Assembly (NCBI GenBank): GCA_027485795.1
Contig: JAIXQK010000036.1
Location: forward strand, 1 to 40,113
Reading direction: 5' to 3'
Length of the DNA stretch: 40,113 bases
Origin: Oxalobacteraceae bacterium
GTDB lineage: Bacteria; Pseudomonadota; Gammaproteobacteria; Burkholderiales; Burkholderiaceae_D
Made by a program: the position numbers and the translations under genes. This document shows, piece by piece, positions 8,155-17,268 of the stretch (the stretch's first letter is position 1; the number at the start of each line of letters is the position of its first letter). The notes under the pieces were generated by a model. It was not told the origin of the DNA and did no database searches. It saw only the letters and a list, made by a program, of their open reading frames with translations.

Positions 8155-8880
8155 ATGAAATACGCTGTTCCACCACCCCCCTACTACACACTGATGATTG
8201 CTGGCAGTGACGAAGTGTTCCCGATTAACCGTGTGTTTTGTGTTGGTCGTAACTACGCAGCTCATGCGCGTGAAATGGGTAAAGACCCTGATCGCGAGCC
8301 ACCGTTCTTTTTCATGAAGCCAGCGTGTGCGGTTGTGGCTGTGAGTGAACAGGGTATCGATATCCCCTACCCACCCATGACCGGCAACTTCCATCACGAG
8401 ATCGAGCTGGTCGTCACCATCGGCAAAGGTGGCAGCAATATTCCCGAGGCACACGCACTTGAGCATGTGCATGGCTATGCTGTTGGTCTGGATATGACGC
8501 GGCGTGATCTGCAACTCGATGCGCGTGACAAAGGCCGCCCGTGGGAGTTTGGCAAATCGTTTGCCGGATCAGCGCCGATTGGCGCCGTGCATACCGTTGA
8601 AAGCGTCGGACATCTGTCATCAGCACCTATTTCGCTGACAGTGAATGATCAACCGCGTCAGTCTTCTGATATTGCCAAACTGATCTGGTCGGTTGCTGAG
8701 TCGATTGCTTACCTGTCCCGTTATGAAACCCTGCAGCCCGGCGACATCATTATGACCGGCACACCCGAGGGTGTGAATGCTGTCGTACCGGGTGATGTGA
8801 TGCGTGGGCATATCGATGGCCTGAGTGACATTACCGTGCGAGTCACCGCAGCGCCCCCGAACGGAGCGACGCATGGGTAA
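8155..8880 (+). CDS. nagK: Fumarylpyruvate hydrolase (FAH family)
   Basis: A 241-residue member of the fumarylacetoacetase C-terminal fold. Core motifs are VFCVGRNYAAHAREMG, PPFFFMKPACAV, FHHEIELVVTIG (metal-binding Glu residues), GYAVGLDMTRRDLQ and GDIIMTGTPEGVNAV. In gentisate pathways this family hydrolyses fumarylpyruvate to fumarate and pyruvate, and the neighbouring nagI and nagL support that role over fumarylacetoacetate hydrolysis. AGGA lies before the ATG. The stop codon overlaps the nagG start by 8 bp (ATGGGTAA), which suggests translational coupling. Confidence 0.93.
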   Translation: MKYAVPPPPYYTLMIAGSDEVFPINRVFCVGRNYAAHAREMGKDPDREPPFFFMKPACAVVAVSEQGIDIPYPPMTGNFHHEIELVVTIGKGGSNIPEAHALEHVHGYAVGLDMTRRDLQLDARDKGRPWEFGKSFAGSAPIGAVHTVESVGHLSSAPISLTVNDQPRQSSDIAKLIWSVAESIAYLSRYETLQPGDIIMTGTPEGVNAVVPGDVMRGHIDGLSDITVRVTAAPPNGATHG

Positions 8881-10135
8881 TACGCCTGAACCATTCAAGC
8901 AGATCCCGATCTGGCCATCGGAAGGCTCGAGTCGTATTCCATTTCAGGCCTATACCGACGAATCAATTTATAAAAAAGAACTCGAGCGCTTGTTCTACCG
9001 AGCGCACTGGAGCTACATCGGCCTCGAAGCTGAGGTACCTAATCCGGGCGACTTCAAGCGCACCGTAGTTGGCGAGCGCTCGGTAGTAATGACCCGCGAT
9101 ATGGACGGCAAGATTCATGTAGTTGAGAACGTGTGCGCGCATCGGGGTATGCAGTTCTGTCGTGAGCGCCATGGGAATAAAAAAGAATTGGTCTGCCCCT
9201 ACCACCAATGGAGTTACTCGCTGAGTGGTGATCTGCAAGGCGTCCCGTTTCGACGCGGCGTTAAGCAAGATGGCAAGGTCAACGGCGGTATGCCGAAGGA
9301 ATTCAAGGTTGAAGATCATGGCCTGACCAAACTCAAAGTCGCCAGCCGAGGCGGCGTGGTATTCGCATCATTTGACCATGAGGTGGAATCCTTCGAGGAT
9401 TATCTCGGACCCACCATATTGGCTTATTTCGACCGCCTATTTAACGGACGTAAGCTGACCCTACTCGGCTACAACCGCCAGCGTATTCCAGGCAACTGGA
9501 AGCTGATGCAGGAAAATATCAAGGACCCCTACCACCCCGGCCTACTACATACCTGGTTCGTGACCTATGGGCTGTGGCGCGCAGATAATAAATCTGAGTT
9601 GCGGATGGATGAACATTTCCGTCATGCGGCGATGATCTCTACACGCGGTACCGGCGGCAAGAAATCAGAGGTAACCCAAGGCGTCAGCAGCTTCAAAGAG
9701 AACATGGAAGTACTGGACAAGCGCCTGATTGATATCGTACCCGAGGCCTGGTGGGATGGCCCCACCGCAGTGATGCTGACGATTTTCCCTAGCGTGATTT
9801 TCCAGCAGCAAGTTAATAGCGTCTCGACGCGGCATATACAACCTAACGGCCACGGCTCATTCGATTTTGTCTGGACTCATTTCGGCTTTGAAGACGACAC
9901 CCCAGAGATGACAGAGCGGCGATTAATCCAGGCCAATCTATTCGGGCCAGCAGGTTTTGTATCGGCCGACGATGGCGAGGTGATCGAATTGTCACAATCC
10001 GGCTTCGAGCAAAAACCGTGGCATCGCGCCCTCGCCGAGCTTGGCGGATACGAATGTGAGAACACGGAGCACATGGTGACGGAGACGCTGATCCGCGGCA
10101 TGTATCACTACTGGCGTAAGGTCATGGAGATCTAA
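8873..10135 (+). CDS. nagG: Salicylate 5-hydroxylase, large (Rieske/non-haem iron) subunit
   Basis: From the ATG at 8873 (GGAG 6 bp upstream, overlapping nagK) the protein is 420 residues, close to NagG. An in-frame GTG at 8825 lies deep inside nagK and is rejected. The Rieske domain has CAHRG, 17 residues between ligand pairs, and CPYH. The catalytic domain has [14 protein letters not shown] with the two histidines of the mononuclear iron site. It hydroxylates salicylate at C5 to gentisate, fed by NagAa and NagAb. A related substrate, such as a substituted salicylate, cannot be excluded, but the NagR-type regulator and gentisate genes favour salicylate. Confidence 0.92.
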   Translation: MGNTPEPFKQIPIWPSEGSSRIPFQAYTDESIYKKELERLFYRAHWSYIGLEAEVPNPGDFKRTVVGERSVVMTRDMDGKIHVVENVCAHRGMQFCRERHGNKKELVCPYHQWSYSLSGDLQGVPFRRGVKQDGKVNGGMPKEFKVEDHGLTKLKVASRGGVVFASFDHEVESFEDYLGPTILAYFDRLFNGRKLTLLGYNRQRIPGNWKLMQENIKDPYHPGLLHTWFVTYGLWRADNKSELRMDEHFRHAAMISTRGTGGKKSEVTQGVSSFKENMEVLDKRLIDIVPEAWWDGPTAVMLTIFPSVIFQQQVNSVSTRHIQPNGHGSFDFVWTHFGFEDDTPEMTERRLIQANLFGPAGFVSADDGEVIELSQSGFEQKPWHRALAELGGYECENTEHMVTETLIRGMYHYWRKVMEI

Positions 10136-10137
10136 TC

Positions 10138-10629
10138 ATGGAAACCCAGATGGTCGATGACGCCAATGTCACCTTTCTCGATGTGATTCACCTGTACAGC
10201 GATTACGCAGCGGCGGTCGATAGCGCCGACTGGGATCGCTGGGTTGATTTTTTCGTTGAGGATTGCGAGTACAAAATACAGCCACGCGAAAATTTTGAGC
10301 GTGGATTTCCACTTTGTACGCTCGCACTACTGAGCAAGAACATGCTCAAAGATCGCGTCTATGGCATTCATGAGACGCTATATCACGATCCCTATTACCA
10401 GCGCCATGTGGTCGGATTGCCGGTGATCCGAGAAAGCCGAGACGGCATTATCGTCGCAGAGGCAAATTACGCCGTTTTCCGTACCAAGTTATCGGGCGAA
10501 TCGACAGTGTTTAATGTCGGCCGCTATCTCGACCGGATACGAAGAAACCAAGATGGCCTGAAATTCATCTCCCGACTATGCATCTATGATAGCGAGATGA
10601 TTCCGAATTCGATCATCTACCCAATCTGA
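10138..10629 (+). CDS. nagH: Salicylate 5-hydroxylase, small subunit
   Basis: A 163-residue beta subunit of a ring-hydroxylating oxygenase with the NTF2/SnoaL-like fold. It shows [21 protein letters not shown] near the N-terminus, the conserved [19 protein letters not shown] block and a C-terminal [18 protein letters not shown]. It has no cofactor and packs against NagG in the hexameric oxygenase. It starts 2 bp after the nagG stop, with GGAGA provided by the end of nagG, so the two are translationally linked as expected for subunits made in equal amounts. Confidence 0.92.
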   Translation: METQMVDDANVTFLDVIHLYSDYAAAVDSADWDRWVDFFVEDCEYKIQPRENFERGFPLCTLALLSKNMLKDRVYGIHETLYHDPYYQRHVVGLPVIRESRDGIIVAEANYAVFRTKLSGESTVFNVGRYLDRIRRNQDGLKFISRLCIYDSEMIPNSIIYPI

Positions 10630-10637
10630 AAGCCCTT

Positions 10638-10949
10638 ATGAGTACAGCATGGATTGATATTGCAAGTAAAGCAGACGTCCCCGAGGAGGATGTGATAGGC
10701 ATAGACATCAACTCCAAAAGCATCGCGCTTTACCAAGTCGATGGCGAGATATTTGCTACCGATAATATCTGTAGTCATGGCAATGCGAGGCTCTGCGATG
10801 GCTTTTTGGAGGGACATGAAATCGAATGCCCGCTACACCAGGGAAAATTTGATATTCGCAATGGTAAAGCTATGTGCGCGCCCCTGACCGAGGATATTCG
10901 GACCTACCCCGTGAAAATCGAAGGTGATCGGGTCTTCATCGAGATATGA
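10638..10949 (+). CDS. nagAb: Rieske ferredoxin of salicylate 5-hydroxylase
   Basis: A 103-residue Rieske-type [2Fe-2S] ferredoxin. Ligands are visible as [11 protein letters not shown] (Cys-x-His) and CPLHQGKFD (Cys-x2-His), 17 residues apart. It carries electrons from NagAa to NagG. It starts 8 bp after nagH with no strong Shine-Dalgarno, so it probably relies on coupling. Presence of reductase, ferredoxin and both oxygenase subunits makes the enzyme complete here, without borrowing components from a naphthalene dioxygenase. Confidence 0.93.
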   Translation: MSTAWIDIASKADVPEEDVIGIDINSKSIALYQVDGEIFATDNICSHGNARLCDGFLEGHEIECPLHQGKFDIRNGKAMCAPLTEDIRTYPVKIEGDRVFIEI

Positions 10950-10980
10950 GCTTGTACGCTATTGAAAATTCGGAGCAGGC

Positions 10981-11646
10981 ATGAGCAAAGCTGACCAAGC
11001 AATCGTCCTACATAACTACTTTCGCAGCTCGGCAGCGTATCGCGTTCGCATTGCGCTAAATCTGAAGGGTCTGAGCTTTGATTATATTCCCGTTCATCTG
11101 ACGCGGGATGGTGGCGCACAGTTCTCGCCGAGCTATCGTGCGCTGAATCCGCAGCAACTAGTACCACTATTGGATGATGAAGGCTTTCAATTAAGTCAGT
11201 CACTCGCCATCATTGAATACCTGGATGAGAAATATCCCCAGACCCGTTTAATCCCCGAGTCTGTCGAGGGGCGAGCGCGTGTACGCCAAATTGCGCTTGC
11301 GATCGCCTGCGACATACATCCTCTGCAAAATCTTCGCGTCCTCAAATACCTCACTGGCCAATTGGGGCTATCCGAGGAAGCAAAAGCCGATTGGGTTAAA
11401 CATTGGCTACAACTCGGACTACAAGCATTGGAAGCGGATCTCGCGCGCGCTTCTAGCCGCGGTCGGTTCTGTTACGGGGATCAACCGACGCTAGCTGACT
11501 GTGTGCTGGTGCCGCAAATGTTTAGCGCCGCCCGCTTCGGTATCGATAGCACGGCATTTCCGACGCTACGCGCTATTTACGAACACTGCGAGGCCATGCC
11601 AGCATTTGCTGCCGCTCATCCAGCCAAGCAGGTAGACGCTGAATAA
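10981..11646 (+). CDS. nagL: Glutathione-dependent maleylpyruvate isomerase (GST zeta family)
   Basis: A 221-residue zeta-class glutathione transferase. The N-terminal thioredoxin-fold domain has NYFRSSAAYRVRIALNLKG, the SSxxxRVRIAL motif that binds glutathione in maleylacetoacetate/maleylpyruvate isomerases. The QLVPLLDD and QSLAIIEYLDEKYP elements complete it. The helical C-terminal domain includes CDIHPLQNLRVLKYL. It isomerises maleylpyruvate to fumarylpyruvate, the step between NagI and NagK. GGAG precedes the ATG, and 31 bp separate it from nagAb. It is the last enzyme gene of the operon. Confidence 0.92.
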   Translation: MSKADQAIVLHNYFRSSAAYRVRIALNLKGLSFDYIPVHLTRDGGAQFSPSYRALNPQQLVPLLDDEGFQLSQSLAIIEYLDEKYPQTRLIPESVEGRARVRQIALAIACDIHPLQNLRVLKYLTGQLGLSEEAKADWVKHWLQLGLQALEADLARASSRGRFCYGDQPTLADCVLVPQMFSAARFGIDSTAFPTLRAIYEHCEAMPAFAAAHPAKQVDAE

Positions 11647-11816
11647 GGCTTTTTCGTTAGAATGATTATGACTAACCAAACCTAAAACAGTATTCAGAAA
11701 TTTAGCATTGCGTGCGACGCATCCGCTGGCGAGGTGGAGAAGCCGCCAAAAACGTTAGCAAGGTCTTCTATGTTAACGAGATCGTATTAGCGTCTTTCAA
11801 CAACAAGTAAAAAATT

Positions 11817-11833
11817 GCCGAATATCATTCGGC
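11817..11833. promoter_or_regulatory. Inverted repeat just upstream of the transporter ribosome site
   Basis: GCCGAAT-ATC-ATTCGGC is a perfect 7-3-7 inverted repeat ending 5 bp before the GGAGGA of the next gene. It could be an operator or an mRNA hairpin that affects translation of the transporter. The rest of the 200-bp gap after nagL shows no gene or clear terminator. Confidence 0.45.
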
Positions 11834-11847
11834 GCCACGGAGGAGAC

Positions 11848-13212
11848 ATGAGCGACGCAATTACCCAGCCGCAGTCGGCAAACTTTGATGTGAGCCGCGC
11901 CATTGACGATGGTGCGTTCAGCTCCGTTCAAAAAATGGCCTATGTGCTGGCGGCACTAGCGATCGTCATGGATGGCTTCGACGGCCAGATGATCGGTTAC
12001 GCTATTCCAGCCATCATCAAAGAATGGGGTATTTCCCGTTCTGCATTTTCAATTGCTGTTGCCACAGGCTTGATGGGCATGGCGATTGGTAGCTTGAGCG
12101 CGGGTATCTTGTCAGATCGTTTTGGTCGCAAGCCAGTACTGATTGCGAGCATCCTTCTATTCGGTTCGGCGACTGTGACAATCGGCTTAGCGCCCGATGT
12201 GACCACGATTGCGATCATCCGATTTTTTGCCGGTCTCGGTATCGGCGCTGCTCTACCAGCCGCTACCACACTCACCGCTGAGTTTATTCCGCTACGTAGT
12301 CGCACTATGGCGGTCACAACGGCTTGCGTCTGCTACCCGCTGGGGGGCATGCTGGCCGGATTAGCCGCAGCACAAATACTGCCCGTATTTGGCTGGCGTG
12401 TCTTTTTCTTCATCGGTGGTAGCCTGCCGGTTATCTATGCAGCCTTGTTAATACTGTCGCTGAAAGAATCACCCAAATATCTGGCGCGCCAAAGCCAGCG
12501 TTGGGAGGAGCTACGCTCACTCTTGACCCGCATGTCACACGACGTAGCAAAAGTACGTGAATTCACCGACGGCCTGATCGATAACGCTAAGCGCGGCAGC
12601 ATCGGTGACCTGTTTCGTCATGGCCGTGCCTTCGACACCAGCTGGCTGTGGATCACATTTTTTGCGGTCCAATTATCGATTTACACTGCCTTCAGCTGGC
12701 TGCCCACCATGTTGACTACCGAGGGTGTATCACCTGCACTGGCGGGCATGGGGTTGACAGCTTATAACCTTGGCGGCGTGATTGGCGCGGTACTGTGTGC
12801 GATTGCGATCAACCGTTTTGGATCACGCTGGCCGATGGTGTTCTGGGCGGCGATGTCTGCGGTCACCGCGTTTGCGCTGAAAGCCGTGGATATTACCGGC
12901 ACGACTGAGACTTTCCTGTGGGGCCTTGGTTTGCATGGCTTGTTTGTCACAGCATTGCAGTGCGCCATGTTCACGCTGTGCGCGCACATGTACCCCACCC
13001 TGATTCGTACTACGGGTGCAGCATCGGCCATGGCTTTCGGGCGCTTGGGTGCATTTACCAGCTCATTCGCGGGTGCGGCGATGATCAGTGCTGGCGGTGC
13101 CAGTGCTTATCTGAATCTGCTGGGCGGATCGATGTTGGTGGCCGTGGTAAGCCTGGCATTAATTCGTGCGCACATCAACCCGAAAGTCGATGATACTCAG
13201 CTCACTCATTGA
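11848..13212 (+). CDS. MFS aromatic acid:H+ symporter (AAHS family)
   Basis: From the ATG at 11848, preceded by CGGAGGAGAC, the protein is 454 residues; an in-frame TTG at 11815 lacks a ribosome site. It has about 12 membrane segments. TM1 carries MDGFDGQMIGYAIP, matching the DGxD motif important in PcaK/BenK-type aromatic acid symporters. Loop 2-3 is GILSDRFGRKPV. It lies 201 bp downstream of nagL on the same strand and probably imports salicylate, gentisate or a relative. The gap could hold its own promoter or allow read-through from the nag operon. Confidence 0.87.
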   Translation: MSDAITQPQSANFDVSRAIDDGAFSSVQKMAYVLAALAIVMDGFDGQMIGYAIPAIIKEWGISRSAFSIAVATGLMGMAIGSLSAGILSDRFGRKPVLIASILLFGSATVTIGLAPDVTTIAIIRFFAGLGIGAALPAATTLTAEFIPLRSRTMAVTTACVCYPLGGMLAGLAAAQILPVFGWRVFFFIGGSLPVIYAALLILSLKESPKYLARQSQRWEELRSLLTRMSHDVAKVREFTDGLIDNAKRGSIGDLFRHGRAFDTSWLWITFFAVQLSIYTAFSWLPTMLTTEGVSPALAGMGLTAYNLGGVIGAVLCAIAINRFGSRWPMVFWAAMSAVTAFALKAVDITGTTETFLWGLGLHGLFVTALQCAMFTLCAHMYPTLIRTTGAASAMAFGRLGAFTSSFAGAAMISAGGASAYLNLLGGSMLVAVVSLALIRAHINPKVDDTQLTH

Positions 13213-13226
13213 GCATCACATAATGC

Positions 13227-13256
13227 ACGGGGTTTTTAGTTAAAACTTGAGCCCGT
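13227..13256. terminator. Possible hairpin between convergent genes
   Basis: ACGGG and CCCGT bracket a T-rich then A-rich loop (GTTTTtagttAAAAC), so an imperfect hairpin can form between the convergent transporter and eutC genes. The U-tract is poorly placed, so the terminator call is tentative. Confidence 0.3.
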
Positions 13257-13285
13257 CATTGAAAGAGCGCTATATCGTAGTCGAC

Positions 13286-14101
13286 TCAACTACCCAACAA
13301 GAAATTGGATAGCCGACCCGCCAGCTGGGAGGCTGGCGTCTCATCTTTAAGCTGTACGCCAGTGACGCCACGGCGTAATGCTTCACCAACAAGGTAACTC
13401 AGCTTGTTGGCGGCTTCCTGATAAGAGAGCCCGGCGGGCCGAATATTGGAAATGCAATTACGGCTCTCATCTGTAAGACCCACACGTGGACCCCAGGTCA
13501 TGTATAGCCCCATGCTGTCGGGTGAGCTAAGTCCAGGTCGCTCACCAATCAAAACCACCACCAGTTTTGCACCGAGCAGCTCACCGACCTCATCTCCAAC
13601 AGCAACTCGTCCCTGACGAACGATCGTGATTGGCGCCACACTGAACTTACCCTGCTCTAAAATCTCCAGTGCAGCTTGCAAGAAAGGAACGGCATTAGTC
13701 TCTACCGCTAGTGCTGACAAGCCATCAGCAATTACGAAAGCGAGATCATAGGAATCGACATTCATGTTTTGAGAAGCAAGCAACTGCAGTTGCTCCCGCG
13801 ACCCAGATGAAATCCTGCGGCCTAGATCAGGGCGCTGCAAGTAAGTAGCGCGATTGCCCGCCGAACTTTCAACCACCACACACTGTTCGACGACTTGCAG
13901 TTGCATTATCGCTTCCTGCAGTGCGCCCGTATTCAACTCGTGGTGTACAGCATCGCGCGCCCTTGCATGAGCGAGCTGAAACTCAAGCTGAGGGGTGGTG
14001 GGTAGGCTAATGCCAGTACGCCCAAGCGCAATACGCCCCGGTGTGAACTGCCTAAGCATGCCCCAAGGATTGGTGACGACGGTATCGCTTCGCTTAGTCA
14101 T
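13286..14101 (-). CDS. eutC: Ethanolamine ammonia-lyase, small subunit
   Basis: A 271-residue EutC, slightly shorter than the enterobacterial protein (about 295). Recognisable features are TPGRIALGRTG near the N-terminus, LEFQLAHARARDAVHHEL, VIADGLSALAV, and the GERPGLSSPDSMGLYMTWGP block with SRNCISNIRP, which helps bind adenosylcobalamin. With EutB it converts ethanolamine to acetaldehyde and ammonia. It is 26 bp downstream of eutB in the same operon. No eutA reactivase, shell-protein or eutE/eutG genes are in the window, so this is a non-microcompartment arrangement as far as can be seen. Confidence 0.95.
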   Translation of the reverse strand: MTKRSDTVVTNPWGMLRQFTPGRIALGRTGISLPTTPQLEFQLAHARARDAVHHELNTGALQEAIMQLQVVEQCVVVESSAGNRATYLQRPDLGRRISSGSREQLQLLASQNMNVDSYDLAFVIADGLSALAVETNAVPFLQAALEILEQGKFSVAPITIVRQGRVAVGDEVGELLGAKLVVVLIGERPGLSSPDSMGLYMTWGPRVGLTDESRNCISNIRPAGLSYQEAANKLSYLVGEALRRGVTGVQLKDETPASQLAGRLSNFLLGS

Positions 14102-14127
14102 AATGAAGTTGCCTCTGCAAGGGTCTT

Positions 14128-15519
14128 TCAGGCCAATCGTAGCAAAGCGTTGGCAAATGACGGAGGCAGGCCATCAGTGAGCTCGACTTTTTCGGTTTCT
14201 CGGAATATCGCCATCTTCTGGAGCCAACTCTCAAACTCCGGTGCTGGCTTGAGTCCGAGAACACGGCGAGCATAGAGCGCGTCATGAAATGAAGTGGTTT
14301 GGTAGTTGAGCATAATGTCGTCGGACCCAGGTACGCCCATAATGAAGTTACATCCCGCAGTAGCCAACAAGGTGAGGAGTACATCCATGTCGTTTTGGTC
14401 GGCCTCTGCGTGATTGGTATAGCAAACATCACAGCCCATGGGCAACCCAAGCAACTTACCGCAGAAATGATCCTCAAGTCCCGCTCGGACAATCTGCTTA
14501 CCGTCATAGAGATATTCTGGGCCAATAAAGCCCACCACCGTATTAATCAGTAGAGGCTTAAAGTGCCTTGCCACCGCATAGGCTCGTGCCTCGCAGGTTT
14601 GCTGATCCACACCATGGTGAGCATTGGCTGAAAGTGCACTTCCCTGGCCAGTCTCGAAATACATGACATTGTTACCGACAGTGCCGCGGCCAAGAGATAG
14701 CGCAGCCTCGCGCGCCTCACCTAATAAATCAAGGTCAATTCCAAAGCTGCGATTAGCAGCTTCGCTGCCGGCTATCGACTGAAATACCAAATCAACTGGT
14801 GCACCACGCTCGATAGCAGCAATCGTATTGGTGACATGTGTCAATACACAAGATTGTGTCGGTATTTCGTAATGGCGGATCACCTCATCCAGCATATGAA
14901 CGATCCGCATCACTTGCTGCACGTTGTCAGTCGCCGGATTGATACCGATCACTGCGTCACCCGCGCCATAAAGTAAACCGTCCACCATACTGGCAGCAAT
15001 ACCGATTGAGTCATCGGTTGGATGATTAGGTTGTAGGCGGGTAGCTAGTCGATTGGGCAAGCCAATCGTGTTCCGAAACCGGGTCACCACACGGCATTTC
15101 TTTGAAACGAGAATAAGGTCTTGTACCCGCATAATTTTCGAGACGGCCGCTACCATCTCTGGCGTAATGCCGGGCGCAAGTGCTGCCAGCGAACCCTCAT
15201 CTGCCTGATCAGACAGCAACCAATCCCGAAAGTCGCCGACCGTCATATGCTTGACCGGTGCGAATGCTTTCTGATCATGACTATCAATAATCAGGCGTGT
15301 AACTTCATCGCTTTCATAGGGGATGACCACTTCCTGCAAAAATGTAGCAAGCGGTAATGCAGCGAGCGTCATTTGAGCAGCTACACGCTCTTCAGCGCTG
15401 CCGGCCGCTACCCCCGCAAGATAGTCACCGGAGCGCGCAGGCGTAGCCTTCGCCATCAGGTCTTTCAGATCTCGGAAGGCGTAGGTACGTGCCCCAATGG
15501 TGTGCGAACAATAACTCAT
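14128..15519 (-). CDS. eutB: Ethanolamine ammonia-lyase, large subunit
   Basis: A 463-residue EutB of typical length and TIM-barrel type. Diagnostic stretches include LQPNHPTDDSIGIAASMVDG, GDAVIGINPATDN, PTQSCVLTHVTNTI, the substrate-binding FQSIAGSEAANRSFGI, MYFETGQGSALSANAHHG and MGCDVCYTNHAEADQNDM. It is the catalytic subunit where the adenosyl radical abstracts hydrogen from ethanolamine. The ATG is preceded by GGAG at 9 bp. It is divergent from a permease gene over a 276-bp AT-rich region with inverted repeats, which suggests the permease supplies its substrate. Confidence 0.97.
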   Translation of the reverse strand: MSYCSHTIGARTYAFRDLKDLMAKATPARSGDYLAGVAAGSAEERVAAQMTLAALPLATFLQEVVIPYESDEVTRLIIDSHDQKAFAPVKHMTVGDFRDWLLSDQADEGSLAALAPGITPEMVAAVSKIMRVQDLILVSKKCRVVTRFRNTIGLPNRLATRLQPNHPTDDSIGIAASMVDGLLYGAGDAVIGINPATDNVQQVMRIVHMLDEVIRHYEIPTQSCVLTHVTNTIAAIERGAPVDLVFQSIAGSEAANRSFGIDLDLLGEAREAALSLGRGTVGNNVMYFETGQGSALSANAHHGVDQQTCEARAYAVARHFKPLLINTVVGFIGPEYLYDGKQIVRAGLEDHFCGKLLGLPMGCDVCYTNHAEADQNDMDVLLTLLATAGCNFIMGVPGSDDIMLNYQTTSFHDALYARRVLGLKPAPEFESWLQKMAIFRETEKVELTDGLPPSFANALLRLA

Positions 15520-15672
15520 GATTTATTGCTCCAGCAAAAAGTGATCCCTCAGATTATGTAGGCAGCAGCTTCGCAAACATGAAGATCCTCTAAAAGAGAT
15601 TCATCAGGCGAGCACTCTGATACACGATTGAAATACGCTGTGCCAAAGTGGTGCAGTGCGCACGTATTTGGC

Positions 15673-15714
15673 GAATATTACAAGATATTCATCCGCAATT
15701 TACTGGCTTGTAAT
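15673..15714. promoter_or_regulatory. Nested inverted repeats between eutB and the permease
   Basis: ATTACAAG at 15677-15684 and CTTGTAAT at 15707-15714 form an exact 8-bp inverted repeat with a 22-bp spacer. GAATAT-TACAAG-ATATTC (15673-15690) is a second exact repeat overlapping the left arm. A related TTTTACAAA lies near 15757. The cluster sits mid-way between divergent genes and looks like an operator for one shared regulator. Confidence 0.4.
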
Positions 15715-15795
15715 TTGCTTTAAAGTCAATTACCCTTTGAACCTAGGTTTTCCAATTTTACAAACCTTTGCCAAAACATTTAATCAGGGACTCAT

Positions 15796-17268
15796 ATGGA
15801 ACAGCCTCCTAATCTGCAAGAAATGGACGACGCCGCCATCTTGAAAAAGATGGGCTATGAGCAAGAGCTGCATCGGCATATGAGTGCTTTTTCAAACTTC
15901 GCAATTTCGTTCTCGATTATTTGCATACTTGCTGGTGGCATCACGGCTTTCCCGCAAGCACTCGGCGCCGGTGGCGGCATCTCAATTGGCATTGGATGGC
16001 CGCTTGGAGCATTGTTCGCAGGCATCGTTGCACTATCCATGGCGCAGATCTCCTCGTCTTTTCCAACGGCGGGTGGCCTTTATCACTGGAGCTCGATTCT
16101 GGGTGGCCGCGCCTATGGCTGGATTACTGCCTGGTTCAATCTTCTGGGTCTGATTTTTGTGGTCGCCTCAGTGAACATGGGCGTTTACGATGTTTTTTTC
16201 AAAACCTCAATTGCGCCAATGCTTGGAATTGATTCGGCATCGCTTGGTTACGCTGAGCAAGTCGCCTTTCTGACGATAATGACGGCAGTTCAGGCAGTAC
16301 TCATTTTTCGGTTTGCAAGATTAACTACTTTGCTCACCGATTTTTCAGGATATCTAATTCTAGTGCTCTCGCTGGTTCTGACCGTATCACTTCTGATTTA
16401 TTCGCCGGTTCCACTAGATCTCAATAAGCTGGTCACGTTTACCAATTTCACGGGGAAAGAAGGCAGCCCATGGCCTGAGCACAGTGGGTTCCTGATGCCG
16501 TTTTTATCTGGCCTGTTATTGACCATCTACACCATTACTGGCTTTGATGCGTCAGCACACACCTCCGAGGAAACCCGAAACGCCGCTGCGGTTGTACCAC
16601 GCGGCATCATCACCTCAGTACTTTACTCAGGCATCTTTGGGTTCATCATGATTTGCACCTTTGTACTGGTGATGCCCGATTTAGAAGCCGGCGTCAAAAT
16701 GGGTATGGGGTACTTTGAAGCTTTGCTTTCCTCGTTGCCGGCAGGTTTGCGATCAGCATTATCAATCGGGATTTTCGTCGCAAACTTCCTTTGCGGACTG
16801 GCTTGCCTAACCTCCTGCTCTAGGATGATGTACGCGTTCGCTCGTGACGGTGGTCTACCCGCCTCGGACACCCTGCGCAAGGTGCACCCTACTCTGGGCA
16901 CACCAATCGCGGCCACCTTGGTGTCTGCTGTACTTGCCGTCGTCGTGACTTTGTATGGCGATGGCTTTGTCGTGTTGTCCACTGGATGCGCTGTTTTCCT
17001 TTACATCTCCTATGTCATGCCAACGGCTGCAGGCCTGCTGGCAGAAGGTAAGACCTGGACCCAAAAAGGTCCTTTCGACTTAGGGCGGCTATCCAAACCG
17101 ATGGCAGTGCTTGCGGTACTCGGTGGAGCGCTTCTGGTGTTTGTAGGCATGCAGCCACCCAACGAGAAGGTTTTGTACCTGACCATCGCTATGATTGTCG
17201 GGATGATCGCGTTCTGGTTTTTGTTTGGTGAATCAAAACGCTTCAAAGGCCCACCGAATATCCAGTAG
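15796..17268 (+). CDS. APC-superfamily amine/amino-acid permease
   Basis: A 490-residue permease with about 12 membrane segments. The N-terminus ILKKMGYEQELHRHMSAFSN, then FAISFSIICILAGGITAF, is the signature of the amino acid/choline transporter (ACT) family, which includes GABA and choline permeases. PTAGGLYHWSSILGG and GFDASAHTSEETRNA are further family motifs. Its position opposite eutBC suggests ethanolamine uptake, although characterised ethanolamine permeases belong to a different APC subfamily. The polyamine genes beyond it make GABA or another amine the main alternative. It converges with the aldehyde dehydrogenase gene; the 169-bp gap shows only a weak CTACCC/GGGTAG repeat. Confidence 0.85.
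   Translation: MEQPPNLQEMDDAAILKKMGYEQELHRHMSAFSNFAISFSIICILAGGITAFPQALGAGGGISIGIGWPLGALFAGIVALSMAQISSSFPTAGGLYHWSSILGGRAYGWITAWFNLLGLIFVVASVNMGVYDVFFKTSIAPMLGIDSASLGYAEQVAFLTIMTAVQAVLIFRFARLTTLLTDFSGYLILVLSLVLTVSLLIYSPVPLDLNKLVTFTNFTGKEGSPWPEHSGFLMPFLSGLLLTIYTITGFDASAHTSEETRNAAAVVPRGIITSVLYSGIFGFIMICTFVLVMPDLEAGVKMGMGYFEALLSSLPAGLRSALSIGIFVANFLCGLACLTSCSRMMYAFARDGGLPASDTLRKVHPTLGTPIAATLVSAVLAVVVTLYGDGFVVLSTGCAVFLYISYVMPTAAGLLAEGKTWTQKGPFDLGRLSKPMAVLAVLGGALLVFVGMQPPNEKVLYLTIAMIVGMIAFWFLFGESKRFKGPPNIQ

Noticed and set aside
8825-8872. GTG start that would extend nagG by 16 residues
   Set aside because: It lies inside nagK with no ribosome site, while the ATG at 8873 has GGAG at 6 bp and yields the usual NagG length.
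13286-17268. A eut microcompartment locus
   Set aside because: Only eutB, eutC and a permease are present; no shell-protein or eutA/E/G/J genes are seen on either side.
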